12,315 nt of DNA from Candidatus Alectryobacillus merdavium (GCA_017694735.1 JADIMN010000107.1:1-12315), one strand, 5' to 3'; positions 1-6,836 are shown, numbered from the stretch's first letter. The notes: generated by a model not told the origin, from the letters alone. Numbers and translations are program-made.

Positions 1-7
1 AAATATA

Positions 8-13
8 TATAAT
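8..13 (+). promoter_or_regulatory. Probable -10 box of the Cys-Arg tRNA operon
   Basis: TATAAT lies 10 bases before the first base of tRNA-Cys, the right distance for a start of transcription around position 20. The -35 box would lie before the window, so the promoter is only half visible. The surrounding DNA is almost pure A and T, so chance matches are possible. Confidence 0.5.
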
Positions 14-23
14 AATATGCGAC

Positions 24-98
24 GCTTCCTTAGCCAAGTTGGCAAGGCAATTGACTGCAACTCAATGATCGTTGGTTCAAATCCGACAGGAAGCTCCA
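24..98 (+). tRNA. tRNA-Cys (anticodon GCA)
   Basis: The 7-bp acceptor stem pairs GCTTCCT with AGGAAGC. The anticodon stem ATTGA/TCAAT holds the loop CTGCAAC, so the anticodon is GCA. The discriminator base is T (position 95), as is usual for tRNA-Cys, and CCA is encoded at 96-98. It is transcribed with the tRNA-Arg that follows. Confidence 0.96.
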
Positions 99-126
99 AA
101 TTAATATATTCCTCTTTTATTTAACT

Positions 127-203
127 GCGCCCTTAGCTCAACTGGATAGAGCGTTAGTCTACGAAACTAAAGGCTGCGGATTCGAGTTCCTCAGGGCGCG
201 CCA
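127..203 (+). tRNA. tRNA-Arg (anticodon ACG)
   Basis: The acceptor stem pairs GCGCCCT with AGGGCGC. The anticodon stem TTAGT/ACTAA holds the loop CTACGAA, so the anticodon is ACG, which reads CGN codons after deamination of A34. Discriminator G and an encoded CCA follow. It is the second and last gene of the short tRNA operon, 28 bases after tRNA-Cys, and is followed by a strong terminator. Confidence 0.96.
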
Positions 204-224
204 ACAAATAATTGAATTAATATA

Positions 225-256
225 AAAAAGAGTTCCAATTACATGGAACTCTTTTT
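225..256. terminator. Bidirectional intrinsic terminator between the tRNA operon and the M3 peptidase
   Basis: A perfect 13-bp stem (AAAAAGAGTTCCA against TGGAACTCTTTTT) closes a 6-base loop. A run of A on the left and T on the right gives a U-tract in either direction. It can end the plus-strand tRNA transcript and the minus-strand lemA-like/peptidase transcript, which converge here. Confidence 0.9.
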
Positions 257-268
257 GTTTTGAAAGTG

Positions 269-1957
269 TTAATCAATATTGTAAGAATTTAAAATTTTAA
301 GTAAAGGTTTTATAGCTTTTTTAACATTTCCTTCAATGAATGGATTTCTTAAATGATTCTTTTCAAGTAGTGTTAAGAAAGGATATTTTCCACCCATTTT
401 ACAAAGTCTTACATACTTCTTCCAAGTTTTATCTTTATTTTTAAGTGATTCTTCAAAGAATTGGAATGCAACAACTTGAGCGAGTGAATAATCAATATAG
501 TAGAATGGACTATTGAATACATGACCTTGTTTTAACCACCAAGTTCCTTTATTGTAGAATGGGAAACCGTTATATTTCTTTAATGGTAACCATTTCTTTT
601 CAAGATCTCTAAATTTAGCACATCTTTCTTCATGGCTCATATTTACATTTAAATAGACATTTTCTTGGAATTCATCTATTAGACAAATATATGGAAGAAT
701 TGTAATAGCATCTTTTAAATGCATATATTTATATTTTTCAGCCATATCATTAAAGAATAAATCCATATATGGATAAGTTAAGAATTCCATACTCATAGAA
801 TGAATTTCACAAGCTTCTAAAGTAGGCATAGTGTAGTCAGAAATTCCAACATTTCTAGCGTTGTAATATTGGAAAGCGTGTCCAACTTCGTGAGTTAAAG
901 TATCAACATCTGCGGTTGTTCCATTTGAATTTGCAAAAATAAATGGAACTTTATATTTTAAAATTGTTGTCATATAACCACCAGGAACTTTTCCAGGTGT
1001 AGCTTTTAAACTTAATAAATTGGAATCAGCCATCATTTCAAAAAATGATCCAATATCAGGAGACATTTGATTATACATCTTCTTTGCATATTCGACTAAT
1101 TCATCAATTTCACCATTTGGTTGAGGATTACCATCTTTAAAGTCTAAATTTAAATCATAAAATTGTAATGTTTTAATATCTAAAAGTTTTGATTGTTTTC
1201 TAATTAGTTTTTTATAAATTGGTAAAACAACTCTATATATTTGATCTCTATATTTTCTAACATCTTCAAAATCATAATCAACTCTTCCTAAACTTTTATA
1301 TTGGTATTCCATGAAATTGTTAAAGCCCATTTTTAGAGCGATATCATTCCTATTTTTAACCATTTCATCGTATACTTTTCCAAGTTCTTCGTTATTTTTC
1401 TTAAAGAAATTTTCTATTAATTTAGAAACTTCTTTTCTGACCTGTCTATCTGGAGAATTTGTAAACTTTCCAAGTTGAGTAATAGTGTAAATTTCTCCAT
1501 TATACTTAATTTTTGAGCTTCCAAGAATTTCATCATGCTTTGAACATAATTCATTATCTTTAATTAAATTTGGAATTATCTTTTCATCAAAAGCTAGCAA
1601 AGAGTTTTCCATTTTATCAAATAAGAATTTGCCAAGTTTATCTTCCATTTCTTTTCTAAATGGTTTTGCTAATATTTCTTTAACAATTGGTAAAGAGTAA
1701 GATGAAATTACAGGTATAATTTGATTAATTTTTTCATTTGCTTCTTTATATTCTTTGTTTGTAGTATCAATAGTATATCTAATATTAATAATAGAAACAT
1801 CGCTACTAACTTCGACATCAATTCTATCTTTTTTATGAATTAAAGAAACAACTTTTTCAGCTGTATCAGCTTCTTTAATTTCTTGAAGAATATCTTCGTA
1901 TTGTTTTTTAACTTTTTCCAAGTTTGGAATTGTTAATGGTAAATCATTAAAATTCAT
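269..1957 (-). CDS. M3-family zinc oligoendopeptidase (PepF/Pz-peptidase type)
   Basis: This 562-residue cytoplasmic metallopeptidase should cut short peptides, a role in peptide turnover or nutrition. The zinc motif HEVGH is at residues 356-360, with Glu357 as the general base and His356 and His360 as ligands. The third ligand is most likely Glu384 in the conserved block EACEIHSMSMEF. The N-terminal half is helical and charged, as in the PepF/Pz fold, and the length fits the M3 oligoendopeptidase families of Bacillota. No signal peptide is seen. The ATG is preceded by GGAGGG (minus strand, 1971-1966) with 8-base spacing, and its ATGA overlaps the stop of the upstream LemA-like gene, so the two are translationally coupled. 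The natural substrate cannot be read from the sequence. Confidence 0.93.
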   Translation of the reverse strand: MNFNDLPLTIPNLEKVKKQYEDILQEIKEADTAEKVVSLIHKKDRIDVEVSSDVSIINIRYTIDTTNKEYKEANEKINQIIPVISSYSLPIVKEILAKPFRKEMEDKLGKFLFDKMENSLLAFDEKIIPNLIKDNELCSKHDEILGSSKIKYNGEIYTITQLGKFTNSPDRQVRKEVSKLIENFFKKNNEELGKVYDEMVKNRNDIALKMGFNNFMEYQYKSLGRVDYDFEDVRKYRDQIYRVVLPIYKKLIRKQSKLLDIKTLQFYDLNLDFKDGNPQPNGEIDELVEYAKKMYNQMSPDIGSFFEMMADSNLLSLKATPGKVPGGYMTTILKYKVPFIFANSNGTTADVDTLTHEVGHAFQYYNARNVGISDYTMPTLEACEIHSMSMEFLTYPYMDLFFNDMAEKYKYMHLKDAITILPYICLIDEFQENVYLNVNMSHEERCAKFRDLEKKWLPLKKYNGFPFYNKGTWWLKQGHVFNSPFYYIDYSLAQVVAFQFFEESLKNKDKTWKKYVRLCKMGGKYPFLTLLEKNHLRNPFIEGNVKKAIKPLLKILNSYNID

Positions 1958-2487
1958 AATTTTTTCCCTCCTTTAATTACTATTTTTTTAAAACCGAATA
2001 GATGAGTAAATATCCAGGTAGCTTTATTTCTCACCCAATAATTATAACCATTAATATTATTATTAAAAGATTCTAATAATCTAAAATATTGAATTTCATT
2101 CTCTTTATTAAATAACTTTATTTTATTTATATTGAATGTCGTTAGTAAATCTTCATTCTCATTGATGATTTTAAAATATGAAAAATATATTTCATTTAGA
2201 ACATTGAAACATTCTTGATATGTAATCTTATCTAGATTTTTTATAATATCAAATTCATATTTTGGAGCAGATATATTATTTTTAGCTAAAATATCCATGC
2301 AAATCTTGATTATTTTTTCTTTTTCAAAAAGTAAAACTAAAAAAGATTTATATGCATTTTTTAATTTACATCTGAAATTATATAATGATAAAAGTGAAAA
2401 AATTACTAGCAAAATATAGAGTATTAGTAGAACAATACACACGACTATAATTATTCTAATTCCAGTTTCTGTAATACCTAAAAACAT
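1954..2487 (-). CDS. LemA-like single-pass membrane protein
   Basis: This 177-residue protein has one strong N-terminal membrane helix (about residues 10-36) followed by a charged helical domain. Its order resembles LemA: membrane anchor, then a YN-start helix (YNFRCKLKNAY, 36-46), and near the end a helix reading FNNNINGYNYWVRN and then FTHLFGFKK (160-168). The last block matches the typical LemA ending, YN..I..FP...A.LFGFK. LemA proteins are of unknown biochemical function and often sit beside the membrane peptidase HtpX; here the partner gene is an M3 peptidase. Similarity is weak in the middle, so this is a divergent member at best. The start lies 7 bases after a TATAAT box with no Shine-Dalgarno, suggesting a leaderless message. 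Confidence 0.6.
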   Translation of the reverse strand: MFLGITETGIRIIIVVCIVLLILYILLVIFSLLSLYNFRCKLKNAYKSFLVLLFEKEKIIKICMDILAKNNISAPKYEFDIIKNLDKITYQECFNVLNEIYFSYFKIINENEDLLTTFNINKIKLFNKENEIQYFRLLESFNNNINGYNYWVRNKATWIFTHLFGFKKIVIKGGKKL

Positions 2488-2493
2488 AGTATT

Positions 2494-2521
2494 ATTATAA
2501 TATCACACATAAAATAATCAA
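2494..2521 (-). promoter_or_regulatory. Promoter of the lemA-like/M3 peptidase operon
   Basis: On the minus strand TTGATT (2521-2516), a 16-base spacer and TATAAT (2499-2494) form a good vegetative promoter. Transcription should start at about 2488-2486, at the A of the ATG at 2487. No Shine-Dalgarno is possible, so the first gene is probably leaderless. It is divergent from the promoter at 2537-2565, and the two -35 boxes lie only 15 bases apart. Confidence 0.65.
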
Positions 2522-2536
2522 ATATAGTGGTGATTT

Positions 2537-2565
2537 TTGTTATTTTAGTTAATTTTTGTTATAAT
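2537..2565 (+). promoter_or_regulatory. Promoter of the HAD/ispD-like/S1-pgi operon
   Basis: TTGTTA, a 17-base spacer and TATAAT, with an upstream TG making an extended -10 (TGTTATAAT), fit a strong vegetative promoter. The predicted start near 2572 falls on the ribosome site AGGAG (2572-2576), so the 5' leader would be only about 14 bases. Confidence 0.75.
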
Positions 2566-2585
2566 TTTTGTAGGAGAAATTGAAT

Positions 2586-3425
2586 ATGAGAAAACCAATA
2601 ATTGCTATTATTTATGATTTTGATAAAACTCTTTGCACAACTGATATGCAAAATTATTCATTTATTCCAAGTCTTGGAATGACACCAGAAGAGTTTTGGA
2701 AAGAAACTGGCAAGTTTTGCGACCAATTTGGAGTTGAAAAAATTCTTGGATATATGTATTTAATGTTTTCTAAATGTAGAGAAAAAAATATTCCTTTAAC
2801 AAAGAAATTTCTAGCAGAATGCGGTGAAAAAATTGAATTTTTCCCAGGTGTAGAAACTTGGTTTAAAAGAATTAAAGATTTTGGCGCTGAACATAATGTC
2901 AAAATAGAACATTATTTATGTTCAAGCGGAAATAAAGAAATCATTAACGGCAGTAAAATTGCAAAATATTTTAAAGCAATTTTTGGATGTGAATTTGTAT
3001 ATGATCCAATTTCTAAAAATGCAATTTGGCCTAAAAATGCTGTAAATTACACTCAAAAAACGCAGTATTTATTTAGAATTTCAAAAGGAATTTTAGATAT
3101 TTCTGATGACGATAATTTAAATGCTAGAACAAAAAAGAGAAGAATTGAATATCATCACATGATTTATTTGGGCGATGGAATTACCGATGTACCTTGTATG
3201 GAAATTATTAATAGTTATGGTGGATTTTCTATTGCTATTGAAAGTAGCAAATCAAGTCAAAATACAAGTAAGAAATTATTAGATGATAAAAGAGTTAAAT
3301 ATATTTGCCGTGGCGATTATAAAGATGGCAGTAAATTAGATAAGTTAGTTAAGAATATTATTTTACTAATTGAAAACGAATCAAGAATAGCTAAGTTTGA
3401 TAAATCTCATAAAGAAGATAAATAA
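2586..3425 (+). CDS. HAD-superfamily phosphatase (phosphoserine-phosphatase-like, C1 cap)
   Basis: This 279-residue soluble hydrolase carries the four HAD motifs: I, YDFDKTL (Asp11 nucleophile and Asp13); II, the Ser in CSSGNKE (about 112-118); III, a Lys in the segment around 158-167; and IV, GDGITDVP (196-203) with two metal-binding Asp. An insert of about 80 residues between motifs I and II is a C1-type cap, which sets substrate choice; the substrate is unknown. I take ATG 2586, 9 bases after AGGAG. A TTG at 2580 in the same frame would add two residues but sits only 3 bases from the ribosome site. It is first in an operon with the cytidylyltransferase and S1-Pgi genes. Confidence 0.88.
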   Translation: MRKPIIAIIYDFDKTLCTTDMQNYSFIPSLGMTPEEFWKETGKFCDQFGVEKILGYMYLMFSKCREKNIPLTKKFLAECGEKIEFFPGVETWFKRIKDFGAEHNVKIEHYLCSSGNKEIINGSKIAKYFKAIFGCEFVYDPISKNAIWPKNAVNYTQKTQYLFRISKGILDISDDDNLNARTKKRRIEYHHMIYLGDGITDVPCMEIINSYGGFSIAIESSKSSQNTSKKLLDDKRVKYICRGDYKDGSKLDKLVKNIILLIENESRIAKFDKSHKEDK

Positions 3426-3452
3426 GACAAAGCAAAGTAAAAGTGATAAAAT
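3424..3452 (+). promoter_or_regulatory. Possible internal promoter of the ispD-like gene
   Basis: AAGACA (3424-3429), a 17-base spacer and TAAAAT (3447-3452) with an upstream TG (extended -10) lie just ahead of GTG 3459. The predicted start of transcription falls on the GTG itself. The -35 overlaps the stop codon of the HAD gene. Both boxes are imperfect matches. Confidence 0.4.
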
Positions 3453-3458
3453 AATTCC

Positions 3459-4118
3459 GTGAATTATTTTGTTTTACTTTGCGGCGGTTCTGGAAAAAGA
3501 ATGAATATTGTAACTCCTAAACAATATCTTAAATACAAAGATATGTATATTTTTATGTATCCTCTTTTAACTGCAATAAAAAGTAAATTATTTAAGAAAA
3601 TTTTGATTGTTGCAAACGAAAATTATTTTTCATTAATTAAAGATGCTACAAAAAAATATAAAAACATCGAATTAATAAAAGGCGGGAAAACTAGACAAGA
3701 AAGTGTTTTTAATGCTTTAAATTATTTTGATGATATTAATGATAAAGACTATATAATGATCCATGATTCAGCAAGAATTTTTATTAAAACTGAGTTATTA
3801 AAACTACTCATTGATAGTGCTAAAAAAGGTAGAAATAGTATTCCTTTTAAATATGAAAAAAATGCTTTATTTGATTCAAAATCAAATCAATATTTAGATA
3901 GAGAAAGTATTAAAATAATTGAAACACCACAAACATTTAAACTAAGTGAAATTAAAATGGCACATACATTGGCAAAAAAAGAAAAATATGTAAATGTATT
4001 AGATGATGGTTGTTTATTTTTAAAATATATTGCTCCTTTAAACTTTGTTGAAAATAAGCAATATAATTTAAAAATAACCACTCTAGAAGATATCAAAGAA
4101 ATAGAGAAATATTTATGA
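3459..4118 (+). CDS. IspD/TarI-family cytidylyltransferase
   Basis: This 219-residue nucleotidyltransferase should transfer CMP from CTP to a sugar- or polyol-phosphate: either 2-C-methyl-D-erythritol 4-phosphate (IspD, isoprenoid pathway) or ribitol 5-phosphate (TarI, teichoic acid). Visible motifs are the glycine-rich CTP loop LLCGGSGKRM (6-15), PKQYL (20-24), GGKTRQESVFNAL (75-87), HDSAR (102-106), ETPQTF (155-160), a DDG at 182-184 where the family has TDD, and KITTLEDI (205-212). Usual HDAARP is HDSARI here, and the protein is somewhat divergent. The GTG start has no Shine-Dalgarno but gives the expected N-terminus and lies at a likely transcription start. Its stop overlaps the next start (ATGA). 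IspD and TarI cannot be told apart from sequence alone. Confidence 0.8.
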   Translation: MNYFVLLCGGSGKRMNIVTPKQYLKYKDMYIFMYPLLTAIKSKLFKKILIVANENYFSLIKDATKKYKNIELIKGGKTRQESVFNALNYFDDINDKDYIMIHDSARIFIKTELLKLLIDSAKKGRNSIPFKYEKNALFDSKSNQYLDRESIKIIETPQTFKLSEIKMAHTLAKKEKYVNVLDDGCLFLKYIAPLNFVENKQYNLKITTLEDIKEIEKYL

Positions 4119-5722
4119 AAGTTGGAAGTATTGTTAGAGGTAAAGTTGTAAGTATTAAACCTTATGGTGTTTTTATTAAATTAGATGGTGACAAATTAGG
4201 TTTATTACATATATCTGAAATTTCAAATAAATATATAAAAAATATTTACAACCATTTTTATCTAAATCAACTAATAAGTGTTAAAATAATTTCGTATGAT
4301 AAAGAAAGTGATCATATAAGTTTATCTTTAAAACAAATTAGTAAAATCGAAAAAGAAGAAATAATAAAAAAATTGAATGATTTTACTAAATTAAATGAAA
4401 ATATAAATTTTTGGATAAATGATTATTATAAAGGGGATAAAAACATGACATTAGATTTAAATTATGTAAAGAATTTACCTAACTTTAAAGATTATGAAGA
4501 TAGAGTTAGAAAAATTAATCAAATGATTAACAACAAAACTGGAGAAGGTAATGATTTTCTTGGATGGACTACTTGGCCTAAAGATTATGATAAGAAAGAA
4601 GTCGAAAGAATCATTAAAAAAGCCCAATATATTAGAGATAACTACGAAGTCTTAGTTGTTTGCGGTATTGGTGGAAGTTATCTTGGAGCAAGAGCTGCAA
4701 TTGAGGCTTTAAATGGATTAAAAAACCAAGATAAAATAGAAATTATTTATATGGGGCAAACTTTTTCAAGTGATTACTTATATCAACAAATTGAATATTT
4801 AAAAAATAAAAAGTTTGCAATTAATGTTATTTCTAAATCGGGTACAACAACCGAAACTAGTGTTTCTTTTAGAATCTTAAAAGAATTATTAGAATCAAAA
4901 GTTGGAAAAGAAGAAGCAAGAAAAGCTATTATAGCTACAACCGATAAAGAAAAAGGTGCTTTAAAAACTTTATCAAATAATGAAGGCTATGAAACTTATG
5001 TTTTACCAGATGATATTGGTGGAAGATATAGTGTTTTAACTGCTGTTGGTCTATTTCCAATGGCTGTAGCTGGAATTGATATTAAAAAAGTCTTACAAGG
5101 TGCATATGATGCAATGGTGAAGTTTGATAATGATGATATTTATACAAATGATTGTTATAAATATGCTGTTTGTAGATATCATCAATATTTAAATAATAAG
5201 AGTGTAGAATTATTTGTTTCATATGAACCTCAATTAGTTGAATTAAATGAATGGTTAAAACAATTGTTTGGAGAATCAGAAGGAAAAGATGATAAAGGAT
5301 TATTACCAGATAGTGCACATTTTTCAACAGATCTTCACTCCCTTGGCCAATTTATTCAAGAAGGATCTAAAGTATTGTTTGAAACAGTATTATTTGTTAA
5401 GAATTCAAAACATGAAATTTTAATTCCTAATGATGATGAGAATCTTGATGGATTAAATTATTTGACTGGTAAAACTTTATCATATATAAATGAAAAAGCA
5501 TTTTTAGGAACATTAGAAGCTCATTCAAAGACTGGAGGAGTTGATAATATTGTTTTATATTTAGATAAAATGGATGAATATAATTTAGGATTTTTATTCT
5601 ATTTCTTTATGAGAGCATGTGCAATGAGTGCTTATTTACTTGGAATTAATCCATTTAATCAACCTGGTGTTGAAATTTATAAGAAAAACATGTTCCATTT
5701 ACTTGGTAAACCAGGATATTAA
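4115..5722 (+). CDS. pgi: Fusion of a CvfD/YugI-type S1 RNA-binding domain with glucose-6-phosphate isomerase
   Basis: Residues 1-75 are an S1 domain closely like the small ribosome-associated proteins CvfD/YugI (start MKVGSIVRGKV, then GLLHISEIS and ISLSLK). Residues 88-102 resemble the short C-terminal tail of that family (GF..L...L..WI). Residues 111-535 are a complete Pgi: GIGGS (184-188), SKSGTTTE (240-247), signature GGRYS (302-306), catalytic Glu387 (FGESEGK) and His408 (TDLHSLGQ), and the NPFNQPGVE signature (512-520) with the catalytic Lys just after it. Pgi interconverts glucose 6-phosphate and fructose 6-phosphate. There is no stop or frameshift between the parts, yet a ribosome site and ATG at 4445 would give a normal 425-residue Pgi. 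The start overlaps the ispD-like stop, and no clear ribosome site precedes it. Confidence 0.9.
   Translation: MKVGSIVRGKVVSIKPYGVFIKLDGDKLGLLHISEISNKYIKNIYNHFYLNQLISVKIISYDKESDHISLSLKQISKIEKEEIIKKLNDFTKLNENINFWINDYYKGDKNMTLDLNYVKNLPNFKDYEDRVRKINQMINNKTGEGNDFLGWTTWPKDYDKKEVERIIKKAQYIRDNYEVLVVCGIGGSYLGARAAIEALNGLKNQDKIEIIYMGQTFSSDYLYQQIEYLKNKKFAINVISKSGTTTETSVSFRILKELLESKVGKEEARKAIIATTDKEKGALKTLSNNEGYETYVLPDDIGGRYSVLTAVGLFPMAVAGIDIKKVLQGAYDAMVKFDNDDIYTNDCYKYAVCRYHQYLNNKSVELFVSYEPQLVELNEWLKQLFGESEGKDDKGLLPDSAHFSTDLHSLGQFIQEGSKVLFETVLFVKNSKHEILIPNDDENLDGLNYLTGKTLSYINEKAFLGTLEAHSKTGGVDNIVLYLDKMDEYNLGFLFYFFMRACAMSAYLLGINPFNQPGVEIYKKNMFHLLGKPGY
4431..4447 (+). promoter_or_regulatory. Internal Shine-Dalgarno and ATG for stand-alone Pgi
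   Basis: AAGGGG (4431-4436) lies 8 bases before ATG 4445, which is codon 111 of the long S1-Pgi frame. This ATG begins MTLDLNYV, the expected Pgi N-terminus. The site looks like the ribosome site of a formerly separate pgi gene. Whether it is still used cannot be read from the sequence. Confidence 0.6.
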
Positions 5723-5771
5723 TATTAAATTTTTTGGCGTTTATAAATAAATTAACATAATTTCAAAAAAT

Positions 5772-5797
5772 AAGAAAAAATGATTTTGTTTTTTCTT
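5772..5797 (+). terminator. Weak A/T-rich terminator after pgi
   Basis: AAGAAAAAA pairs with TTTTTTCTT (9 bp) around an 8-base loop. The stem is nearly all A-T, so it is weak, but it lies in the only gap between pgi and the tRNA operon. Its right arm overlaps the -35 box of the tRNA promoter. Confidence 0.45.
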
Positions 5798-5824
5798 GAT
5801 AAATATTTCAATTAAATATATAAT
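5796..5824 (+). promoter_or_regulatory. Promoter of the five-gene tRNA operon
   Basis: TTGATA, a 17-base spacer and TATAAT form a strong vegetative promoter, with the predicted start about 13 bases before tRNA-Val. The spacing is ideal and nothing lies between it and the tRNA cluster. Confidence 0.8.
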
Positions 5825-5844
5825 TTATAAGCGCCTTATTTTAA

Positions 5845-5920
5845 GGACGTTTAGCTCAGTTGGGAGAGCATCGCTTTTACACGGCGGGGGTCGGGGGTTC
5901 AAGCCCCTCAACGTCCACCA
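5845..5920 (+). tRNA. tRNA-Val (anticodon TAC)
   Basis: The acceptor stem pairs GGACGTT with AACGTCC. The anticodon stem TCGCT/GGCGG, with pairs that include G-U, holds the loop TTTACAC, giving TAC. Discriminator A and CCA follow. It is the first gene of the cluster. Confidence 0.95.
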
Positions 5921-5931
5921 TTTAAATTTAT

Positions 5932-6015
5932 GGGAGGGTAGCGAAGAGGCTAAACGCGGCTGACTGTAAATCAGCTCCTGAGGGTTCGGCAGTTCGAATC
6001 TGCCCCCTCCCACCA
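5932..6015 (+). tRNA. tRNA-Tyr (anticodon GTA)
   Basis: The acceptor stem pairs GGGAGGG with CCCTCCC. The anticodon stem GCTGA/TCAGC holds CTGTAAA, giving GTA. The long variable arm is the class II form seen in bacterial tRNA-Tyr. CCA is encoded. Confidence 0.96.
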
Positions 6016-6024
6016 TCTTGATCT

Positions 6025-6100
6025 TGGGATGTAGCCAAGTGGTAAGGCAACAGACTTTGACTCTGTCATTTCGCTGGTTCGATCCCAGCCATCCCAGCCA
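6025..6100 (+). tRNA. tRNA-Gln (anticodon TTG)
   Basis: The acceptor stem pairs TGGGATG with CATCCCA, with the weak first U-A pair typical of tRNA-Gln. The stem ACAGA/TCTGT holds CTTTGAC, giving TTG. Discriminator G and CCA follow. Confidence 0.96.
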
Positions 6101-6108
6101 AGCTAGAA

Positions 6109-6184
6109 GATCCACTAGCTCAGTCGGTAGAGCACTTGACTTTTAATCAAGGGGTCTGGAGTTCGAATCTCCAGTGGATCACCA
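6109..6184 (+). tRNA. tRNA-Lys (anticodon TTT)
   Basis: The acceptor stem pairs GATCCAC with GTGGATC. The anticodon stem CTTGA/TCAAG holds CTTTTAA, giving TTT. Discriminator A and CCA are encoded. Confidence 0.96.
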
Positions 6185-6193
6185 TCTTATAAT

Positions 6194-6281
6194 GCCCGAG
6201 TGGCGGAATAGGTAGACGCACAGGACTTAAAATCCTGCGGAAGTTGATTCCATACCGGTTCGATTCCGGTCTCGGGCACCA
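6194..6281 (+). tRNA. tRNA-Leu (anticodon TAA)
   Basis: The acceptor stem pairs GCCCGAG with CTCGGGC. The stem CAGGA/TCCTG holds CTTAAAA, giving TAA, which reads UUA, a codon used heavily in this AT-rich DNA. It has the long class II variable arm and an encoded CCA, and is the last gene of the operon. Confidence 0.96.
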
Positions 6282-6297
6282 TATTGATTGAAACTTC

Positions 6298-6341
6298 CCC
6301 CATTTCTTTGCCCATTAGGGTATGATAGAAATGGGGTTTTT
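6298..6341 (+). terminator. Intrinsic terminator of the tRNA operon
   Basis: CCCCATTTCT (6298-6307) pairs perfectly with AGAAATGGGG (6327-6336), followed by five T. The loop contains a small inner CCC/GGG pairing. It begins 16 bases after tRNA-Leu. Confidence 0.9.
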
Positions 6342-6344
6342 GTT

Positions 6345-6576
6345 ATGAAATATAATATACATTAAAAGAAAAACTGGAGTACGTAAAGAAGCATTTAGAA
6401 GAAAATGTACCACTTCATGAGATAGAAAGAAAATTATATTTTCTTTGTTAACAATATGAATAATGCTACAACGATACAAAGATTATTAGCCAAAGATATC
6501 TATGGTTAAGAATCAATCAAATATAGAGTAAGCTTCAAATCAAAGGAAGAGACACCAATTAAAAATTTTTACTTTA
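6345..6576 (+). pseudogene. Decayed transposase-like fragment (IS3 OrfA-type helix-turn-helix)
   Basis: No intact frame exists here, but pieces read like the start of an IS3-type OrfA. ATG 6345 gives MKYNIH, then after a frame change 6365-6433 gives KEKLEYVKKHLEENVPLHEI followed by ERK, the pattern of a transposase helix-turn-helix segment. A further patch in another frame (6450-6576, with an internal stop) codes for IQRLLAKDIYG and later KYRVSFKSKEE, whose origin I do not recognise. Frameshifts and stops make it a dead remnant. The assignment to IS3 rests on a short stretch only. Confidence 0.4.
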
Positions 6577-6774
6577 CTGAAAATTAGTTGCTGCAACTAT
6601 ATAAAAATAGGTAATGAAAGCCATTAGAGTAAACAAGATTGATACAATTTAAGTAACAGTCTTTTTTGTTTTTTATAGTAAAATGGTGATTATTATGTAA
6701 ATATTCATATTATGATGAAATTTTTTATGCGATGACTTTTATTAAGCAATAACTAAACATGAGAAATAATATAA
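6577..6774. other. Non-coding, AT-rich gap before the ATPase unit
   Basis: All frames are broken by stops. The only structure seen is a terminator-like hairpin, AAGATTG (6635-6641) with CAGTCTT (6657-6663) containing one G-U pair, followed by a T-run. Nothing else is supported. Confidence 0.4.
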
Positions 6775-6817
6775 AAAGTGTTATAATTTTAAAAAAAATA
6801 TAAAATTGTAACACTTT
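6775..6817. repeat. Left 43-bp palindromic repeat flanking the ATPase gene
   Basis: Two 17-base arms (6775-6791 and 6801-6817) are inverted copies with one mismatch, around a 9-base A-rich spacer. The core AAGTGTTATAA also occurs, in the same two orientations and at the same spacing, after the gene (8077-8119). The right arm overlaps the likely -35 box of the ATPase gene, so an operator role is possible; a mobile-element end is another reading. Confidence 0.75.
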
Positions 6818-6836
6818 ATTAAATTTGCGATATACT
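6806..6836 (+). promoter_or_regulatory. Probable promoter of the AAA/DUF4143 ATPase gene
   Basis: TTGTAA (6806-6811) lies inside the right arm of the palindrome. It is followed either by GATATA with an extended TG (17-base spacer) or by TATACT (19-base spacer). The ribosome site GAGGTGA (6843-6849) and ATG 6856 follow. The overlap with the palindrome suggests that a repressor could cover this promoter. Confidence 0.45.

Noticed and set aside
2654..2902. Reverse-strand open frame of 82 codons inside the HAD gene
   Set aside because: It lies wholly in a gene with clear HAD motifs, has no ribosome site or promoter, and resembles no family.
4115..4444. Frameshift or sequencing error joining two genes
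   Set aside because: Both parts are in the same frame with an intact tail motif, so no indel is needed; only a changed stop codon would be, which cannot be excluded from the sequence and is raised as a finding instead.
5082..5327. Reverse-strand open frame of 81 codons inside pgi, and similar frames at 3887-4096, 7442-7624 and 8368-8577
   Set aside because: Low-complexity shadows of strongly supported genes or AT-rich gaps with no start signals.
5825..6115. Reverse-strand open frame of 96 codons across the tRNA cluster
   Set aside because: It is the complement of tRNA-Val, tRNA-Tyr and tRNA-Gln; the apparent protein is a familiar database artefact of tRNA genes.
6635..6667. Hairpin followed by a T-run, possibly a terminator
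   Set aside because: A 7-bp stem with a G-U pair and a 15-base loop, with no intact gene upstream; too weak to list as its own feature.
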